Source: Rheinheimera salexigens (lineage in GTDB: Bacteria > Pseudomonadota > Gammaproteobacteria > Enterobacterales > Alteromonadaceae). Taken from it: a stretch of 64,000 nucleotides of DNA. The stretch covers positions 1,363,259-1,427,258 of the forward strand of contig NZ_MKEK01000001.1 of the NCBI RefSeq assembly GCF_001752395.1, read 5' to 3'. Shown piece after piece: positions 33,980-42,935 of the stretch. Made by a program: the position numbers and the translations under genes. Every line of letters starts with the position of its first letter. Position 1 is the stretch's first letter. The notes beneath the pieces were generated by a model. It was not told the origin of the DNA. It was given only the letters and a program-made list of their open reading frames with translations, and searched no databases.

Positions 33980-36900
33980 ATGACTCGAGCCCGTTTATCG
34001 ACGCGTAAACTGTCGATGCCACCTGTGTCACTAATAACTGCTGCATTGATTACACTAACGACAACAAGCAGTTACGCTGATCAGACTTCACCTTTGCAAG
34101 GTATTCAACATAAAACGCCTAATTTAGTCGCCTTAACCGGTGCCACTGTAGTGACTGAACCGGGTAAAACCTTAAACAATGCCACTATTTTAATTGAAAA
34201 CGGTAAAATCTCTGCTGTTGGCACTAAAGTGACTGTACCTGCAGGTTATCAGCAAATTGATGCTAGCCAATTTCATATATATGCTGGCTTTATTGACCCT
34301 TATACCGAATATGGTGTGCCCGCGGCGAAAAAACCAAACCGCGGCAGTTATCGCGATGCGCCGGTTTATAGCAATAAGCGCCAAGGCGGTAACGCCAGTA
34401 ATGATGCTATTCATGCCCAAGTACGTTGGATTAACCAATTTAAACCTGATGCTAAAGCGGCAGAGAGTTTTCGTCAGCTAGGCTTCACCGCAGTACAAGC
34501 GGCGCAGTTTGACGGTATTTTCCGTGGCCAAGCTTTTGTTAGTTCACTAGCTGATGGTCTTGCTAATGAGTTAGTACTTAAAGCCGATGGCGCTCAGTTT
34601 ATGTCGTTTAGTAAAGGTAGCTCTAAGCAGAGTTATCCATCGTCATTAATGGGTAGTATTGCCTTAATTCGGCAAACTTTAAGTGATGCTAATTGGTATC
34701 AGCAAGCGTATGGCAAAACGGATACCCGCTTTTATACTGAACCGGTTGAGTTTAATGCTGCATTACAGCAATTAGGTGGTTTAAACGATTTAGGCGCAAT
34801 TTTTGAAACTACTGATGACCGCTCATTTTTACGTGCCGACAAATTACTAAATGAGTTTGCATTAAATAACGCTGTGTTAGTGGGCTCGGGTTATGAATAT
34901 GTCCGCTTAGATGAAGTTAAACAAAGTGGCCGTAGCTTAATTTTACCGCTTAACTTTCCTGCCGCACCTGAAGTGAAGCAAGTGTCTGATCAGCCAGATG
35001 TTGATTTAGCCAGTTTGCGTCATTGGGAACGCGCACCTAGCAATGCCGCCGCATTGGCAAATGCCGGTGTGCCTTTTGCGTTAACGACGTACAAATTAAA
35101 AGATAAAAAACAGTTTTGGCCAAACTTACGTAAAGCGGTGCAACATGGTTTAACCAGCGATACGGCATTAGCCGCGCTGACCACAGTGCCTGCCAAAATG
35201 ACCGGTGTAGCAGCAAGCTTAGGTAAAATTGCCCAAGGTTATCAAGCCGACTTAGTTATTGCTAATGGTGATTTATTTACTGATGGTGAAATTATTGCTA
35301 CTTGGACCCGTGGCCAGCAGCATAACTTTAAGCCGCTTCACGCTATAGATATGACCGGCGATTATGCAATTAATGTTAACGGTAAAGCGATGCAACTTAG
35401 TTTGCGTGCCGACGCAAAAGGTAGCTTAAAATTAGCAGGTGCTGATGATAAAGACGCCGTAAAGTTAACTGCTGTTAGCGTTGCTCAGCAACAGTTGCAG
35501 TTTAATGTCGATTTAACTTCGTTAACTGAACAAGCTGAAATTGCCCAGTTTAATGGCAAGTTTGTAGATAATCAGTTAATCGGTAAATTACATATAAATC
35601 AGGCTAAGTTAGACATTAGCGCTAGCCGCACTGAAGTGGCAGCAGATAAAGCAGACAGTAAAAAAGCTGCAATTGATAGCGCATTGAATACGACTATGAT
35701 ATCTAAGCTAACGTTTCCAAACCGTGCTTATGGTTTAAATAGCTTGGCCGAACAACAAAATGTGCATATTAAAAATGTCACTGTTTGGACGGCAGAAGCC
35801 GCTGGTATTCAACAAGAAACCGACGTTTTAGTTCGTAATGGTAAGTTTTATAAAGTAGGTAAGTCATTATCGACACCACGTGGTTATGCGGTAATTGATG
35901 GCACTGGCTTACATTTAACCCCTGGTATTATTGACGAACACTCGCATGTTGCTATTGAAATGGGCGTTAACGAAGGCACCGATGCTGTTACCTCTGAAGT
36001 GCATATTGGCGATGTGTTAAACCCAGATGATATTAATATTTATCGTGGTTTAGCCGGTGGTACTACTACGTCTCAGCTATTACACGGCAGTGCTAACCCT
36101 ATTGGTGGCCAAGCGCAAATTATCCAATTCCGTTGGGGCGAAACTGCAGATAAGCTTAAGTTTAAAGATGCACCAGGTAGCATTAAGTTTGCTTTAGGTG
36201 AAAACGTTAAACAGTCTAACTGGGGCGATGCTTTTAACGAGCGTTATCCGCAAACGCGTGCTGGTGTTGAAACCACAGTGCGTGATGCTTTTCAAACGGC
36301 CAAAGAATATCAAGCGAATTGGACTGCTTATAATAAGCTGTCAAAACGTAAACGTGCTGACATTGCACCGCCGCGCAAAGATTACCGCTTAGATGTCTTA
36401 GTCGAGATATTAAATAAACAGCGCTTTATTCATGCTCACTCGTATGTGGCATCTGAAATATTAATGCTGATGGGCGTAGCCGAAGAGATGGGCTTTAGCA
36501 TTACCACTTTTACCCATATTTTAGAAGGCTATAAAGTTGCCAAGGAAATGCAAGCGCATGGCGCTAGTGCGTCAACCTTTGCCGATTGGTGGGCTTATAA
36601 AATGGAAGTGCAAGATGCTATTCCAACCAATGCCTGTTTAATGGCAGAGCAAGGTTTATTAGTGAGCATTAACTCAGATGATGCCGGTTTACAACGCCGT
36701 TTAAATCAAGAAGCCGCTAAATCTGTGATGTACTGCGGTATGGATCAGCATGAAGCGTTGAAAATGGTGACGATTAATCCTGCCAAACAGCTAAAAATTG
36801 ATAATGTTACAGGTTCAATTGCAGAAGGTAAGCAAGCGGACTTCGTGTTATGGAGCGGTAATCCGTTATCAGTGTATAGCCAAGCATTACAAACTTGGAT

Positions 36901-37123
36901 TGAGGGTACTAAGTACTTTGATATTGAAGCAGATAAGCAGATGCAACTACAAGTTGCCGCTGAAAAACAGGCCTTAATGCAAAAAGTATTACAAAGTGGT
37001 GATGATGCTAAAAAAGGTGAAAAAGCCGGTTATAAGCAAGATGAACCCTTATGGCATTGTGATGATCAAGGCGATTGGTTAGCCGAAGGTCAGTTTGCCC
37101 ACTTTCTTCAGCATTCGCATTAA
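33980..37123 (+). CDS. exported double amidohydrolase-like protein
   Basis: A 1047-residue secreted protein with a signal peptide ending near residue 33 (SYA-D). Two imidazolonepropionase-like amidohydrolase units stand in tandem. The C-terminal unit has the metal motif HSH (H654, H656 in TPGIIDEHSHVAIE) and the NSDDAGL block with a likely catalytic Asp. The N-terminal unit has YAGFIDPYTEYG where HxH should be (104-112) and lacks metal ligands, so it is probably structural. Substrate is unknown, perhaps peptide- or hydantoin-like. It overlaps no gene but is 11 bp from a second amidohydrolase-like gene, forming an operon. Confidence 0.85.
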   Translation: MTRARLSTRKLSMPPVSLITAALITLTTTSSYADQTSPLQGIQHKTPNLVALTGATVVTEPGKTLNNATILIENGKISAVGTKVTVPAGYQQIDASQFHIYAGFIDPYTEYGVPAAKKPNRGSYRDAPVYSNKRQGGNASNDAIHAQVRWINQFKPDAKAAESFRQLGFTAVQAAQFDGIFRGQAFVSSLADGLANELVLKADGAQFMSFSKGSSKQSYPSSLMGSIALIRQTLSDANWYQQAYGKTDTRFYTEPVEFNAALQQLGGLNDLGAIFETTDDRSFLRADKLLNEFALNNAVLVGSGYEYVRLDEVKQSGRSLILPLNFPAAPEVKQVSDQPDVDLASLRHWERAPSNAAALANAGVPFALTTYKLKDKKQFWPNLRKAVQHGLTSDTALAALTTVPAKMTGVAASLGKIAQGYQADLVIANGDLFTDGEIIATWTRGQQHNFKPLHAIDMTGDYAINVNGKAMQLSLRADAKGSLKLAGADDKDAVKLTAVSVAQQQLQFNVDLTSLTEQAEIAQFNGKFVDNQLIGKLHINQAKLDISASRTEVAADKADSKKAAIDSALNTTMISKLTFPNRAYGLNSLAEQQNVHIKNVTVWTAEAAGIQQETDVLVRNGKFYKVGKSLSTPRGYAVIDGTGLHLTPGIIDEHSHVAIEMGVNEGTDAVTSEVHIGDVLNPDDINIYRGLAGGTTTSQLLHGSANPIGGQAQIIQFRWGETADKLKFKDAPGSIKFALGENVKQSNWGDAFNERYPQTRAGVETTVRDAFQTAKEYQANWTAYNKLSKRKRADIAPPRKDYRLDVLVEILNKQRFIHAHSYVASEILMLMGVAEEMGFSITTFTHILEGYKVAKEMQAHGASASTFADWWAYKMEVQDAIPTNACLMAEQGLLVSINSDDAGLQRRLNQEAAKSVMYCGMDQHEALKMVTINPAKQLKIDNVTGSIAEGKQADFVLWSGNPLSVYSQALQTWIEGTKYFDIEADKQMQLQVAAEKQALMQKVLQSGDDAKKGEKAGYKQDEPLWHCDDQGDWLAEGQFAHFLQHSH

Positions 37124-37134
37124 GGAGCTACAGC

Positions 37135-38451
37135 ATGAAATTACATACTATTAGCTTAAGTATCGCGCTTGCTTTAAGTAGCAGCGTAGCAAGCTTAGCA
37201 TTTACTGCACCGGCCCAAGCTCATGATATGGTGCCAGGTGCTGTTCAACAAACACCTATTTTATTAACTGGTTTAACGGTGCATACCGTGGTTAATGGCC
37301 TGCAAGTGGATACCGACGTATTAATTGACCAAGGTAAAATTGCAGCAATTGGTAAAGACTTAACGGCACCGGCTGGCGCTAAAGTATTGGCGTTAGACGG
37401 TAAACATTTGTATCCAGGCTTAATTGCCTTAGCAAATCAGTTAGGCTTAATTGAAATTAGTGCCGTTAGAGCCACCAATGACAGCAAAGAAGTAACGAAC
37501 ACTAACCCTGATATTCGGGCGAAAGTGGCGTATAACGCTGATTCTGAAGTGATCCCGACTATTCGTAGTAACGGCTTTACTCACAGCATGATTTATCCAG
37601 CTGGCGCCATGTTAATGGGGCAGTCGAGCTTAATGCAGTTAGACTCTTGGAATTATCAAGATGCGGTGACTAAAGACGATACTGGTTTACATGTTAATTG
37701 GCCTAATGCTGATACTGTCGGTTCGCGTTGGAACCCAAAACCAGCAGATGAAGTACGTAAAGCTAACGCAAAACAGCTAAAGCAACTGCAGCAATATTTT
37801 GCCGATGCTAAAGCCTATTATGATGCTGAGCAAGAAGGGCTGAATTACGGTAAAGATTCGCGTTGGCAGGCGATGTTGGCATTGTTTAACGGCGAATTGC
37901 CATTATTTGTTCATGCCGATGATGCCCGGCAAATCCAGCAAGCTATGTTGTTAGCTAAGCAGTATAAGCTGGCATTAACCATAGTGGGTGGCCGTGATAG
38001 CTGGCGCATTGCTGATGAACTAGCCGCGAATAATGTCGCAGTCATTTATACTGCGCCGTTCGGTTTGCCGACTCGTGGCGATGAAAGCTATGCCCAAGCA
38101 TATAAAACGCCTGCAGTATTGCAACAAGCTGGGGTTAAGTTTGCGTTATCGCTGGATGGCTATTGGGATACACGTAACTTAGTGTTTGCAGCCGGTCAGG
38201 CTATAAACTACGGTTTAACACCAGAGCAGGCTTTACGCTCGGTAACGATTAATGCGGCACAAATTGCCGGTGCTGATGCCAGTTTAGGCAGTATCGAAGT
38301 CGGTAAAGCCGCTAGTTTAGTGGTATCTGATGGCGACATCTTTGACTATATAACGCATAAAGTTAGTTATATGTGGATTGATGGTCGTGAAGTCGATTTA
38401 AATAACCGCAATAAGCAGCTACACGATAAGTATAAACAACGCATCAATTAA
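37135..38451 (+). CDS. exported amidohydrolase-like protein without HxH motif
   Basis: A 438-residue amidohydrolase-superfamily protein. The signal peptide ends near residue 28 (PAQA-HD). The beta-sandwich opening (VDTDVLIDQGKIAAIGKDL) and the closing ADASLGSIEVGKAASLVVSDGDIFD are typical, but the metal motif position reads LYPGLIALANQLGLIE with no His, so hydrolase activity is doubtful. It resembles the degenerate N-terminal half of the upstream protein. AAGGAG overlaps the upstream stop; the ATG at 37135 is chosen over a longer frame that overlaps the first gene. The two products may form a complex. Confidence 0.83.
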   Translation: MKLHTISLSIALALSSSVASLAFTAPAQAHDMVPGAVQQTPILLTGLTVHTVVNGLQVDTDVLIDQGKIAAIGKDLTAPAGAKVLALDGKHLYPGLIALANQLGLIEISAVRATNDSKEVTNTNPDIRAKVAYNADSEVIPTIRSNGFTHSMIYPAGAMLMGQSSLMQLDSWNYQDAVTKDDTGLHVNWPNADTVGSRWNPKPADEVRKANAKQLKQLQQYFADAKAYYDAEQEGLNYGKDSRWQAMLALFNGELPLFVHADDARQIQQAMLLAKQYKLALTIVGGRDSWRIADELAANNVAVIYTAPFGLPTRGDESYAQAYKTPAVLQQAGVKFALSLDGYWDTRNLVFAAGQAINYGLTPEQALRSVTINAAQIAGADASLGSIEVGKAASLVVSDGDIFDYITHKVSYMWIDGREVDLNNRNKQLHDKYKQRIN

Positions 38452-38482
38452 GATGCAGGTTTGTGTTTAAGTTAGAATAAAA

Positions 38483-38506
38483 CAGTGCCGGCTTATGCTG
38501 GCACTG
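38483..38506 (+). terminator. stem-loop after the amidohydrolase operon
   Basis: CAGTGCCGGC-TTAT-GCTGGCACTG, ten pairs with one G-T. It lacks a clear T-run, so terminator activity is likely but weak. Confidence 0.55.
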
Positions 38507-38548
38507 CAACTTTAACCACAACGTCGACTTTAACCACCAGACCGACTT

Positions 38549-38956
38549 TTAACCGCCAGACCATTTTGTTTTATAACCCTCTGCGTGCAAAATCTGCTCT
38601 AATAATTCGCGCTTATCGGCTTGAATTTCAATCACGCCATCTTTAACCGCACCACCACAAGCACACTTCTTTTTTAATATTGCGGTGAGTTCGACTAATT
38701 CAGCATGAGATTTAGCAATGCCGGTAATGGTTAATACCGCTTTACCCGCGCGACCTTTTTTCTCTCGGCGTAGCCGAAGTGCACCGTCTGGGTAAGCTGT
38801 ACCTGCAGCTTTGTCGGCTTTTTGTGTCGGCACAGAGCCACCATCTGTAGAGTAAACAAGATTTTTATTAGCTGAATCAGCTGCATTAGGTGAAGTAGCT
38901 GTCTCAGTATGATTACTTTGGGCTTGCCAATCGGCGAGTGATATTTTTTTACTCAT
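38549..38956 (-). CDS. yciH: SUI1/eIF1-like translation factor YciH
   Basis: A 135-residue protein whose C-terminal half is a SUI1 domain (RLRREKKGRAGKAVLTITGI, then LKKKCACGGAVKDGVIEIQ and LLEQILHAEGYKTKWSGG). Bacterial YciH resembles eIF1 and influences start-site fidelity in vitro. The N-terminal 50 residues are Ser/Thr/Ala-rich and probably disordered. An imperfect 18-19-bp tandem copy of its 3' end lies just downstream (38529-38566). Confidence 0.92.
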   Translation of the reverse strand: MSKKISLADWQAQSNHTETATSPNAADSANKNLVYSTDGGSVPTQKADKAAGTAYPDGALRLRREKKGRAGKAVLTITGIAKSHAELVELTAILKKKCACGGAVKDGVIEIQADKRELLEQILHAEGYKTKWSGG

Positions 38957-39141
38957 TTTGCAGGCTCATGTTATTTGCACTTTTAGCACAGTCGGTTTAT
39001 TACTGTACGCTTTGCACTGTGCGGTTTTCTATACAGAATGTAAGCTTAAACACTGCAACGCTACTGAGCAAGAGTTTCAATACAAGGCTTGGTTTTTTAT
39101 AGGTATCTGCTAGAATACAAAAATAACGTATAGGTATCTGG

Positions 39142-39987
39142 ATGGCTAAAATGAATGGTGCAGCTTTAGAAAATATCAGTGCTACTAAAACCGCTACTAA
39201 CACCGACACTGCGGTTGAAACTGGCAGCGCGGTTGAAACTAGCACTGTTGTAGCAAGCACTGCTGCTTTGCAAGATCAGAGCAGTTTGATAACGGACTAT
39301 TTACAACAAAGTGGCTTAATACAGAATTATGCCGACTTAGTGACTGATATTGAGCCTTTAGTGGCAAAGCATCAGGCAGCTTTATCTCAGTTTTTACTAG
39401 AGCATACTGTGACTAACTTAAGATGGCAGTATCAAATTCCTGAGCTAGGTGAGGGCGGCGCTTGTTCTATCTTTGCCCAGCTGCAGCCAGAGCCCTATGA
39501 TTTGATTAAAACCTTAAGTGCGGATAGTGCCAGATGCACTATTCACAGCACCACTGCGTTAACCAACTTGCAGGCAATTACCAATTATTACCAGCAACAT
39601 ACCAATTTAGATTGGTTTGGTATTTATCAAAGTAGAGTGAATCAGCAATCTGAAGCGGTATTAGTTAAACTGGCGTATTATGGCGCAGAATCACGGCCAG
39701 AGTTTCCATTGACAGTTGAATTTGCTGAATATAGTAATAATAGCACCGTGGGCTTATCTGGCGTGGCTAAAGTTATTAACAATGTAGCTGACTATGTCGC
39801 CGGCGGGGGGGAATATTATACCTGCGATCCTAAAGTAAGTGCTGAAGCGTGTTTGCCCTTATTTGACCAATCAGGCAAAATAGTTGGTATTATTGATGCC
39901 GAAGATTTTAATAATAACGTTTTTACTGCTGACGCCATCGCGTTACTTGTGGCTATTTGCATTACTGTGCCGCAGTACCTGCCTTAA
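39142..39987 (+). CDS. GAF-domain protein related to free-methionine sulfoxide reductase
   Basis: A 281-residue cytoplasmic protein. The first 45 residues are Ala/Thr/Val-rich low-complexity sequence. The C-terminal half is GAF-like: NLDWFGIYQSR, then YTCDPKVSAEACLPLFDQSGKIVGIIDAEDF, which aligns with the fRMsr (YebR) core where a reactive Cys precedes D. The other two fRMsr cysteines, expected in the GRGVCG region, are replaced (VGLSGVAKVINN), so reductase activity is uncertain. It could be a sensor of a small molecule. The next gene, an aminotransferase, lies 41 bp away on the same strand. Confidence 0.68.
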   Translation: MAKMNGAALENISATKTATNTDTAVETGSAVETSTVVASTAALQDQSSLITDYLQQSGLIQNYADLVTDIEPLVAKHQAALSQFLLEHTVTNLRWQYQIPELGEGGACSIFAQLQPEPYDLIKTLSADSARCTIHSTTALTNLQAITNYYQQHTNLDWFGIYQSRVNQQSEAVLVKLAYYGAESRPEFPLTVEFAEYSNNSTVGLSGVAKVINNVADYVAGGGEYYTCDPKVSAEACLPLFDQSGKIVGIIDAEDFNNNVFTADAIALLVAICITVPQYLP

Positions 39988-40028
39988 CTTCAGTTGTTGT
40001 AATCTCATTTAACCGTAGGTAGAACATT

Positions 40029-41225
40029 ATGTTTGCTGATTTAAAAGCCGTGGCCACTGACCCCATTTTAGGTTTAATGGCGGCGTATAAAGAAGATCCT
40101 AATCCGAATAAAGTCGACTTGGGTGTGGGCGTATATAAAGATGAACAAGGCCATACTGCAGTATTAAACTGTGTAAAACAGGCCGAAGCATTACGGTTAA
40201 AACAAGAAGATAGCAAAACCTATATTGGTATGGCAGGAGATATTAACTTTAACCTGCATATGGAAAAATTAGCTTTTGGTTCTAGCCATAAGGCATTGTT
40301 AGCCGATCGTTTAACCACGGCCCATACACCTGGCGGTACCGGTGCATTGCGAGTTGCGGCAGAATTTATTAAGCGGGCTAATCCTGACGCTACTGTTTGG
40401 GTAACGACACCGACTTGGGCTAATCATATTTCGTTATTTCAAGCTGCAGGCTTAAAAGTAAAAGAATATGCTTATTATGATTATGAAACTCGTGGCTTAA
40501 ATGAAGAGGCCATGTTTGCTGATTTAGCAAAAATACCTGCTGGTGATGTGGTGTTGGTACACGCGTGTTGTCATAACCCTAGCGGTATGGATTTAACCTT
40601 CGCCCAATGGCAACGCTTTACTGAGCTTGCTCAAGAGCGTGGTTTTACGCCATTAGTGGATATGGCTTACCAAGGTTTTGGTGCTGGATTAGATGAAGAT
40701 GCGGCCGGTTTACGCCATTTAGCTGATGCGGTATCTGAGCTGATTTTATGCAGCTCATGCTCAAAAAACTTTGGTTTATATCGTGACCGTATAGGCGCGG
40801 TAACTATAATGTCGCAAAATAGTGCTCAAGCACAGAATGTTAAAACTAACTTATTAAGTGTTGTGCGTAGCATTTATTCTATGCCACCGGCGCACGGTGC
40901 TATTGTGGTTAGCCATATTTTAGACAGCACTGAATTAACGGCTTTATGGTATCAAGAATTAGCCGAAATGCGTAATCGCATTAATAGCTACCGTCAACTA
41001 ATTATCGATAAGCTAGCTGCGCAAGGCGTAGAGCAAGACTTTAGTTTTATTACTCGCCAACACGGTATGTTTAGCTTTTTGGGCTTAACTAAAGCGCAAA
41101 TTGCCCAGTTAAAAACCGATTACAGTGTGTATATGGTTGATTCTAGCCGGGTCAGTATTGCAGGTTTAAACCATAGCAATATTGATTACTTTGCTGCTGC
41201 CGTGGCTAGTGTATTAAAAGCTTAG
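40029..41225 (+). CDS. aspartate / aromatic amino acid aminotransferase
   Basis: A 398-residue PLP-dependent class I aminotransferase of the AspC/TyrB group, transferring amino groups between glutamate and oxaloacetate or aromatic keto acids. Hallmarks: TDPILGLMAAYKEDPNPNKVDLGVGVYKDE, HACCHNPSGMDLT, the PLP-lysine in SCSKNFGLYRDRIGA, and the C-terminal SRVSIAGLN. In this group it could serve as the last step of Tyr and Phe synthesis, completing the pathway of aroF, tyrA and pheA in this window. AspC and TyrB cannot be told apart with confidence. Confidence 0.94.
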   Translation: MFADLKAVATDPILGLMAAYKEDPNPNKVDLGVGVYKDEQGHTAVLNCVKQAEALRLKQEDSKTYIGMAGDINFNLHMEKLAFGSSHKALLADRLTTAHTPGGTGALRVAAEFIKRANPDATVWVTTPTWANHISLFQAAGLKVKEYAYYDYETRGLNEEAMFADLAKIPAGDVVLVHACCHNPSGMDLTFAQWQRFTELAQERGFTPLVDMAYQGFGAGLDEDAAGLRHLADAVSELILCSSCSKNFGLYRDRIGAVTIMSQNSAQAQNVKTNLLSVVRSIYSMPPAHGAIVVSHILDSTELTALWYQELAEMRNRINSYRQLIIDKLAAQGVEQDFSFITRQHGMFSFLGLTKAQIAQLKTDYSVYMVDSSRVSIAGLNHSNIDYFAAAVASVLKA

Positions 41226-41246
41226 CTAAACCATAATTGATACTAT

Positions 41247-41280
41247 AAAAAAACCGGCTAGTTTATACGCCGGTTTTTTT
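41247..41280. terminator. terminator after the aminotransferase gene
   Basis: AAAAAAACCGGC / GCCGGTTTTTTT arms around a 10-nt loop; A/T tails on both sides allow bidirectional use with the convergent hydrolase gene. Confidence 0.9.
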
Positions 41281-41282
41281 AT

Positions 41283-41314
41283 AACTCAACACTCAACACT
41301 CAACACTCAACACT
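41283..41314. repeat. 7-nt tandem repeat (AACACTC)n
   Basis: About 4.5 copies of AACACTC. The array runs into the 3' end of the alpha/beta hydrolase gene and supplies its stop codon and last residues (VEC). Confidence 0.9.
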
Positions 41315-42169
41315 AGCAGTAAGAAAGCTTCTGATGCTAGCGGCGACTTGTTTCGGCTCTGTCATATGGCAGTGATGGCCACCTTGTTGAGTAACTAATT
41401 TAAGCGTGCTGTAGGCCGCTGTGCGCTGCTGAATATCTTTATAGTATTTGCTATCAGTCGCTACAATAGCCTGCACAGGGCATTGTACAGCGTTAATAAT
41501 GGCATCAGCTTGCTCGGGCGTATATCGATATAACGAGATATGGCGTAAACGCATATCTGCCCGCCAACTGACGCCCTTAGCATGAGTAATACTGCCGCGT
41601 TGGCTGAGTAACAACGCTTGCGCATAACTAAAATCACTTTGAGCCTGGCGCGCGGTGGCGGCTTGCTCTAAGTCTCGGTAATTAAGTTTACGCGGGGTAC
41701 GATAACGCTGACGTGATGTAATGCCGCTGCGTAATTGCTCGGCCGCCTTGTCTGCGCTTTCGCTAATTAAGCCAATACTATCTATTAAAATGAGTCGACT
41801 AACTAATTCTGGAAAACTTGCCGCCAAGGCGGTAGCGATCATGCCGCCCATAGAGTGGCCAATAATGGTTAAATTTTGCCAACCTTGTTGCTGACATAAG
41901 CTGGCGATATCGTCTACCCAATCAACAAAGTGATAATGGCTATCCGCGCTGCGATGTGCTGAATGGCCATGACCGGCAAATTCGAATGCTAATAACGGTA
42001 AATCGGCTAACTCAGCCGCTAGAGGCAAAAAGCTAGCCGCATTATCTAACCAACCATGTAAACATAAAATAGGTGCTGCGCTACCTTTAATAGTCAGGTC
42101 AGAACAATTAGTTAAAGCGGTATGTACTAAGTGATTTAGTTCAAATTGTACGTTATGGATTAAAGGCAT
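41300..42169 (-). CDS. alpha/beta hydrolase
   Basis: A 289-residue alpha/beta-fold hydrolase. The oxyanion block is LCLHGWLDNAASF; the nucleophile elbow is GHSMGG; a C-terminal GGHHCHMTEP provides the catalytic His. Substrate is unknown; relatives include esterases and MhpC-type C-C hydrolases. The last three codons and stop come from an AACACTC microsatellite, so the C-terminus has been altered by repeat growth. Confidence 0.9.
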   Translation of the reverse strand: MPLIHNVQFELNHLVHTALTNCSDLTIKGSAAPILCLHGWLDNAASFLPLAAELADLPLLAFEFAGHGHSAHRSADSHYHFVDWVDDIASLCQQQGWQNLTIIGHSMGGMIATALAASFPELVSRLILIDSIGLISESADKAAEQLRSGITSRQRYRTPRKLNYRDLEQAATARQAQSDFSYAQALLLSQRGSITHAKGVSWRADMRLRHISLYRYTPEQADAIINAVQCPVQAIVATDSKYYKDIQQRTAAYSTLKLVTQQGGHHCHMTEPKQVAASIRSFLTASVEC

Positions 42170-42320
42170 AATATGAGTAATCGTCTTATTTTACTTTTTG
42201 ATTGGGTTAACTTAGCAGATTAGTCAGCTGAACCATAATTGTGATATTTGTCGCTGATTTGAGAATTTTTGAAATTATAGGTAATTACTCAATATTTATA
42301 GTTTTTGCATAAGAAAAAAT

Positions 42321-42350
42321 AATTCATGGTTATTCATGGGAATTCATGGT
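42321..42350. repeat. three TTCATGG words in 10-bp register
   Basis: AATTCATGGT, TATTCATGGG and AATTCATGGT stand directly in tandem, each one helical turn apart. This lies in the 449-bp AT-rich gap (42170-42618), which otherwise holds an inverted repeat at 42513-42527 and a promoter at 42550-42579. Confidence 0.55.
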
Positions 42351-42512
42351 CAAACCAGTATTGAGGTGTTTTTATGCAGCTAGGTAACAGTTTCAGATTA
42401 CTATAACGCATAAATAGTGACTTAATTTGCATATTTAAAATAATTTATGCGATTTATGTGGCAGGTATTAAAAATTAAAATTGCCTAGCTTAATGCTAAA
42501 TGAATAACATTG

Positions 42513-42527
42513 ATTAGAAAATCTAAT
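42513..42527. promoter_or_regulatory. possible operator, ATTAGA-AAA-TCTAAT
   Basis: Perfect 6-bp arms around AAA, about 30 bp upstream of the predicted promoter of the 58-residue gene. No known regulator is recognised. Confidence 0.4.
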
Positions 42528-42549
42528 GCATTAGGGCTAGTTTATCTCG

Positions 42550-42579
42550 TTGGTCGATTGGCTGAAAAGTAGGCATAAT
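42550..42579 (+). promoter_or_regulatory. predicted promoter of the 58-residue gene
   Basis: -35 TTGGTC (42550-42555) and -10 CATAAT (42574-42579), spaced by 18 nt, 39 bp upstream of the ATG. Confidence 0.5.
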
Positions 42580-42618
42580 AGCGCCATCTTAACTGCATCG
42601 CACTTTATCGAGGTTTTC

Positions 42619-42795
42619 ATGACAACTTTAAACACAGCTTTAACCACTACAGTAAACACAACTGAAACTAAAACAGTACAACATTTAGTAGCAAACAACC
42701 CAGTTTCACGCAAAATACAAATGCGTAGACTTAACCATTTATTGGGTAAAGTAGGTAAAGCATTAGCCTTAAGCTCAATGGTGCATACTAAATAA
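42619..42795 (+). CDS. 58-residue protein of unknown function
   Basis: Small protein with a Thr/Asn-rich first half (MTTLNTALTTTVNTTETKT) and a basic, amphipathic second half (SRKIQMRRLNHLLGKVGKALAL). No signal peptide or family is recognised. GAGG lies five bases before the ATG, a promoter stands upstream, and a strong terminator follows at 42838-42876, so it is a complete single-gene unit. The frame is open further upstream, but only this start has a Shine-Dalgarno. It might be nucleic-acid or membrane binding; that is only a guess from charge. Confidence 0.72.
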   Translation: MTTLNTALTTTVNTTETKTVQHLVANNPVSRKIQMRRLNHLLGKVGKALALSSMVHTK

Positions 42796-42837
42796 TTGCA
42801 TTTGGCATAAGTAACATAAGTGACGTTAATGCAGTAA

Positions 42838-42876
42838 AAAAAACCACACTTATAATGATTAACAGTGTGGTTTTTT
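42838..42876. terminator. terminator after the 58-residue gene
   Basis: 13-bp stem AAAAAACCACACT / AGTGTGGTTTTTT with a 13-nt loop; usable from both sides, also by ettA. Confidence 0.92.
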
Positions 42877-42935
42877 GGTTTTAAAGCTCAACTAAAAGGT
42901 TGAGCTGGCGTAAAAGTATCTTCTGTTATCTGCTC

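Noticed and set aside
40048..40072. ACTGACCCCATTTTAGG resembles the 23808/26816 repeat
   Set aside because: It lies in the conserved TDPILGLM start of the aminotransferase; the match is a coding coincidence.
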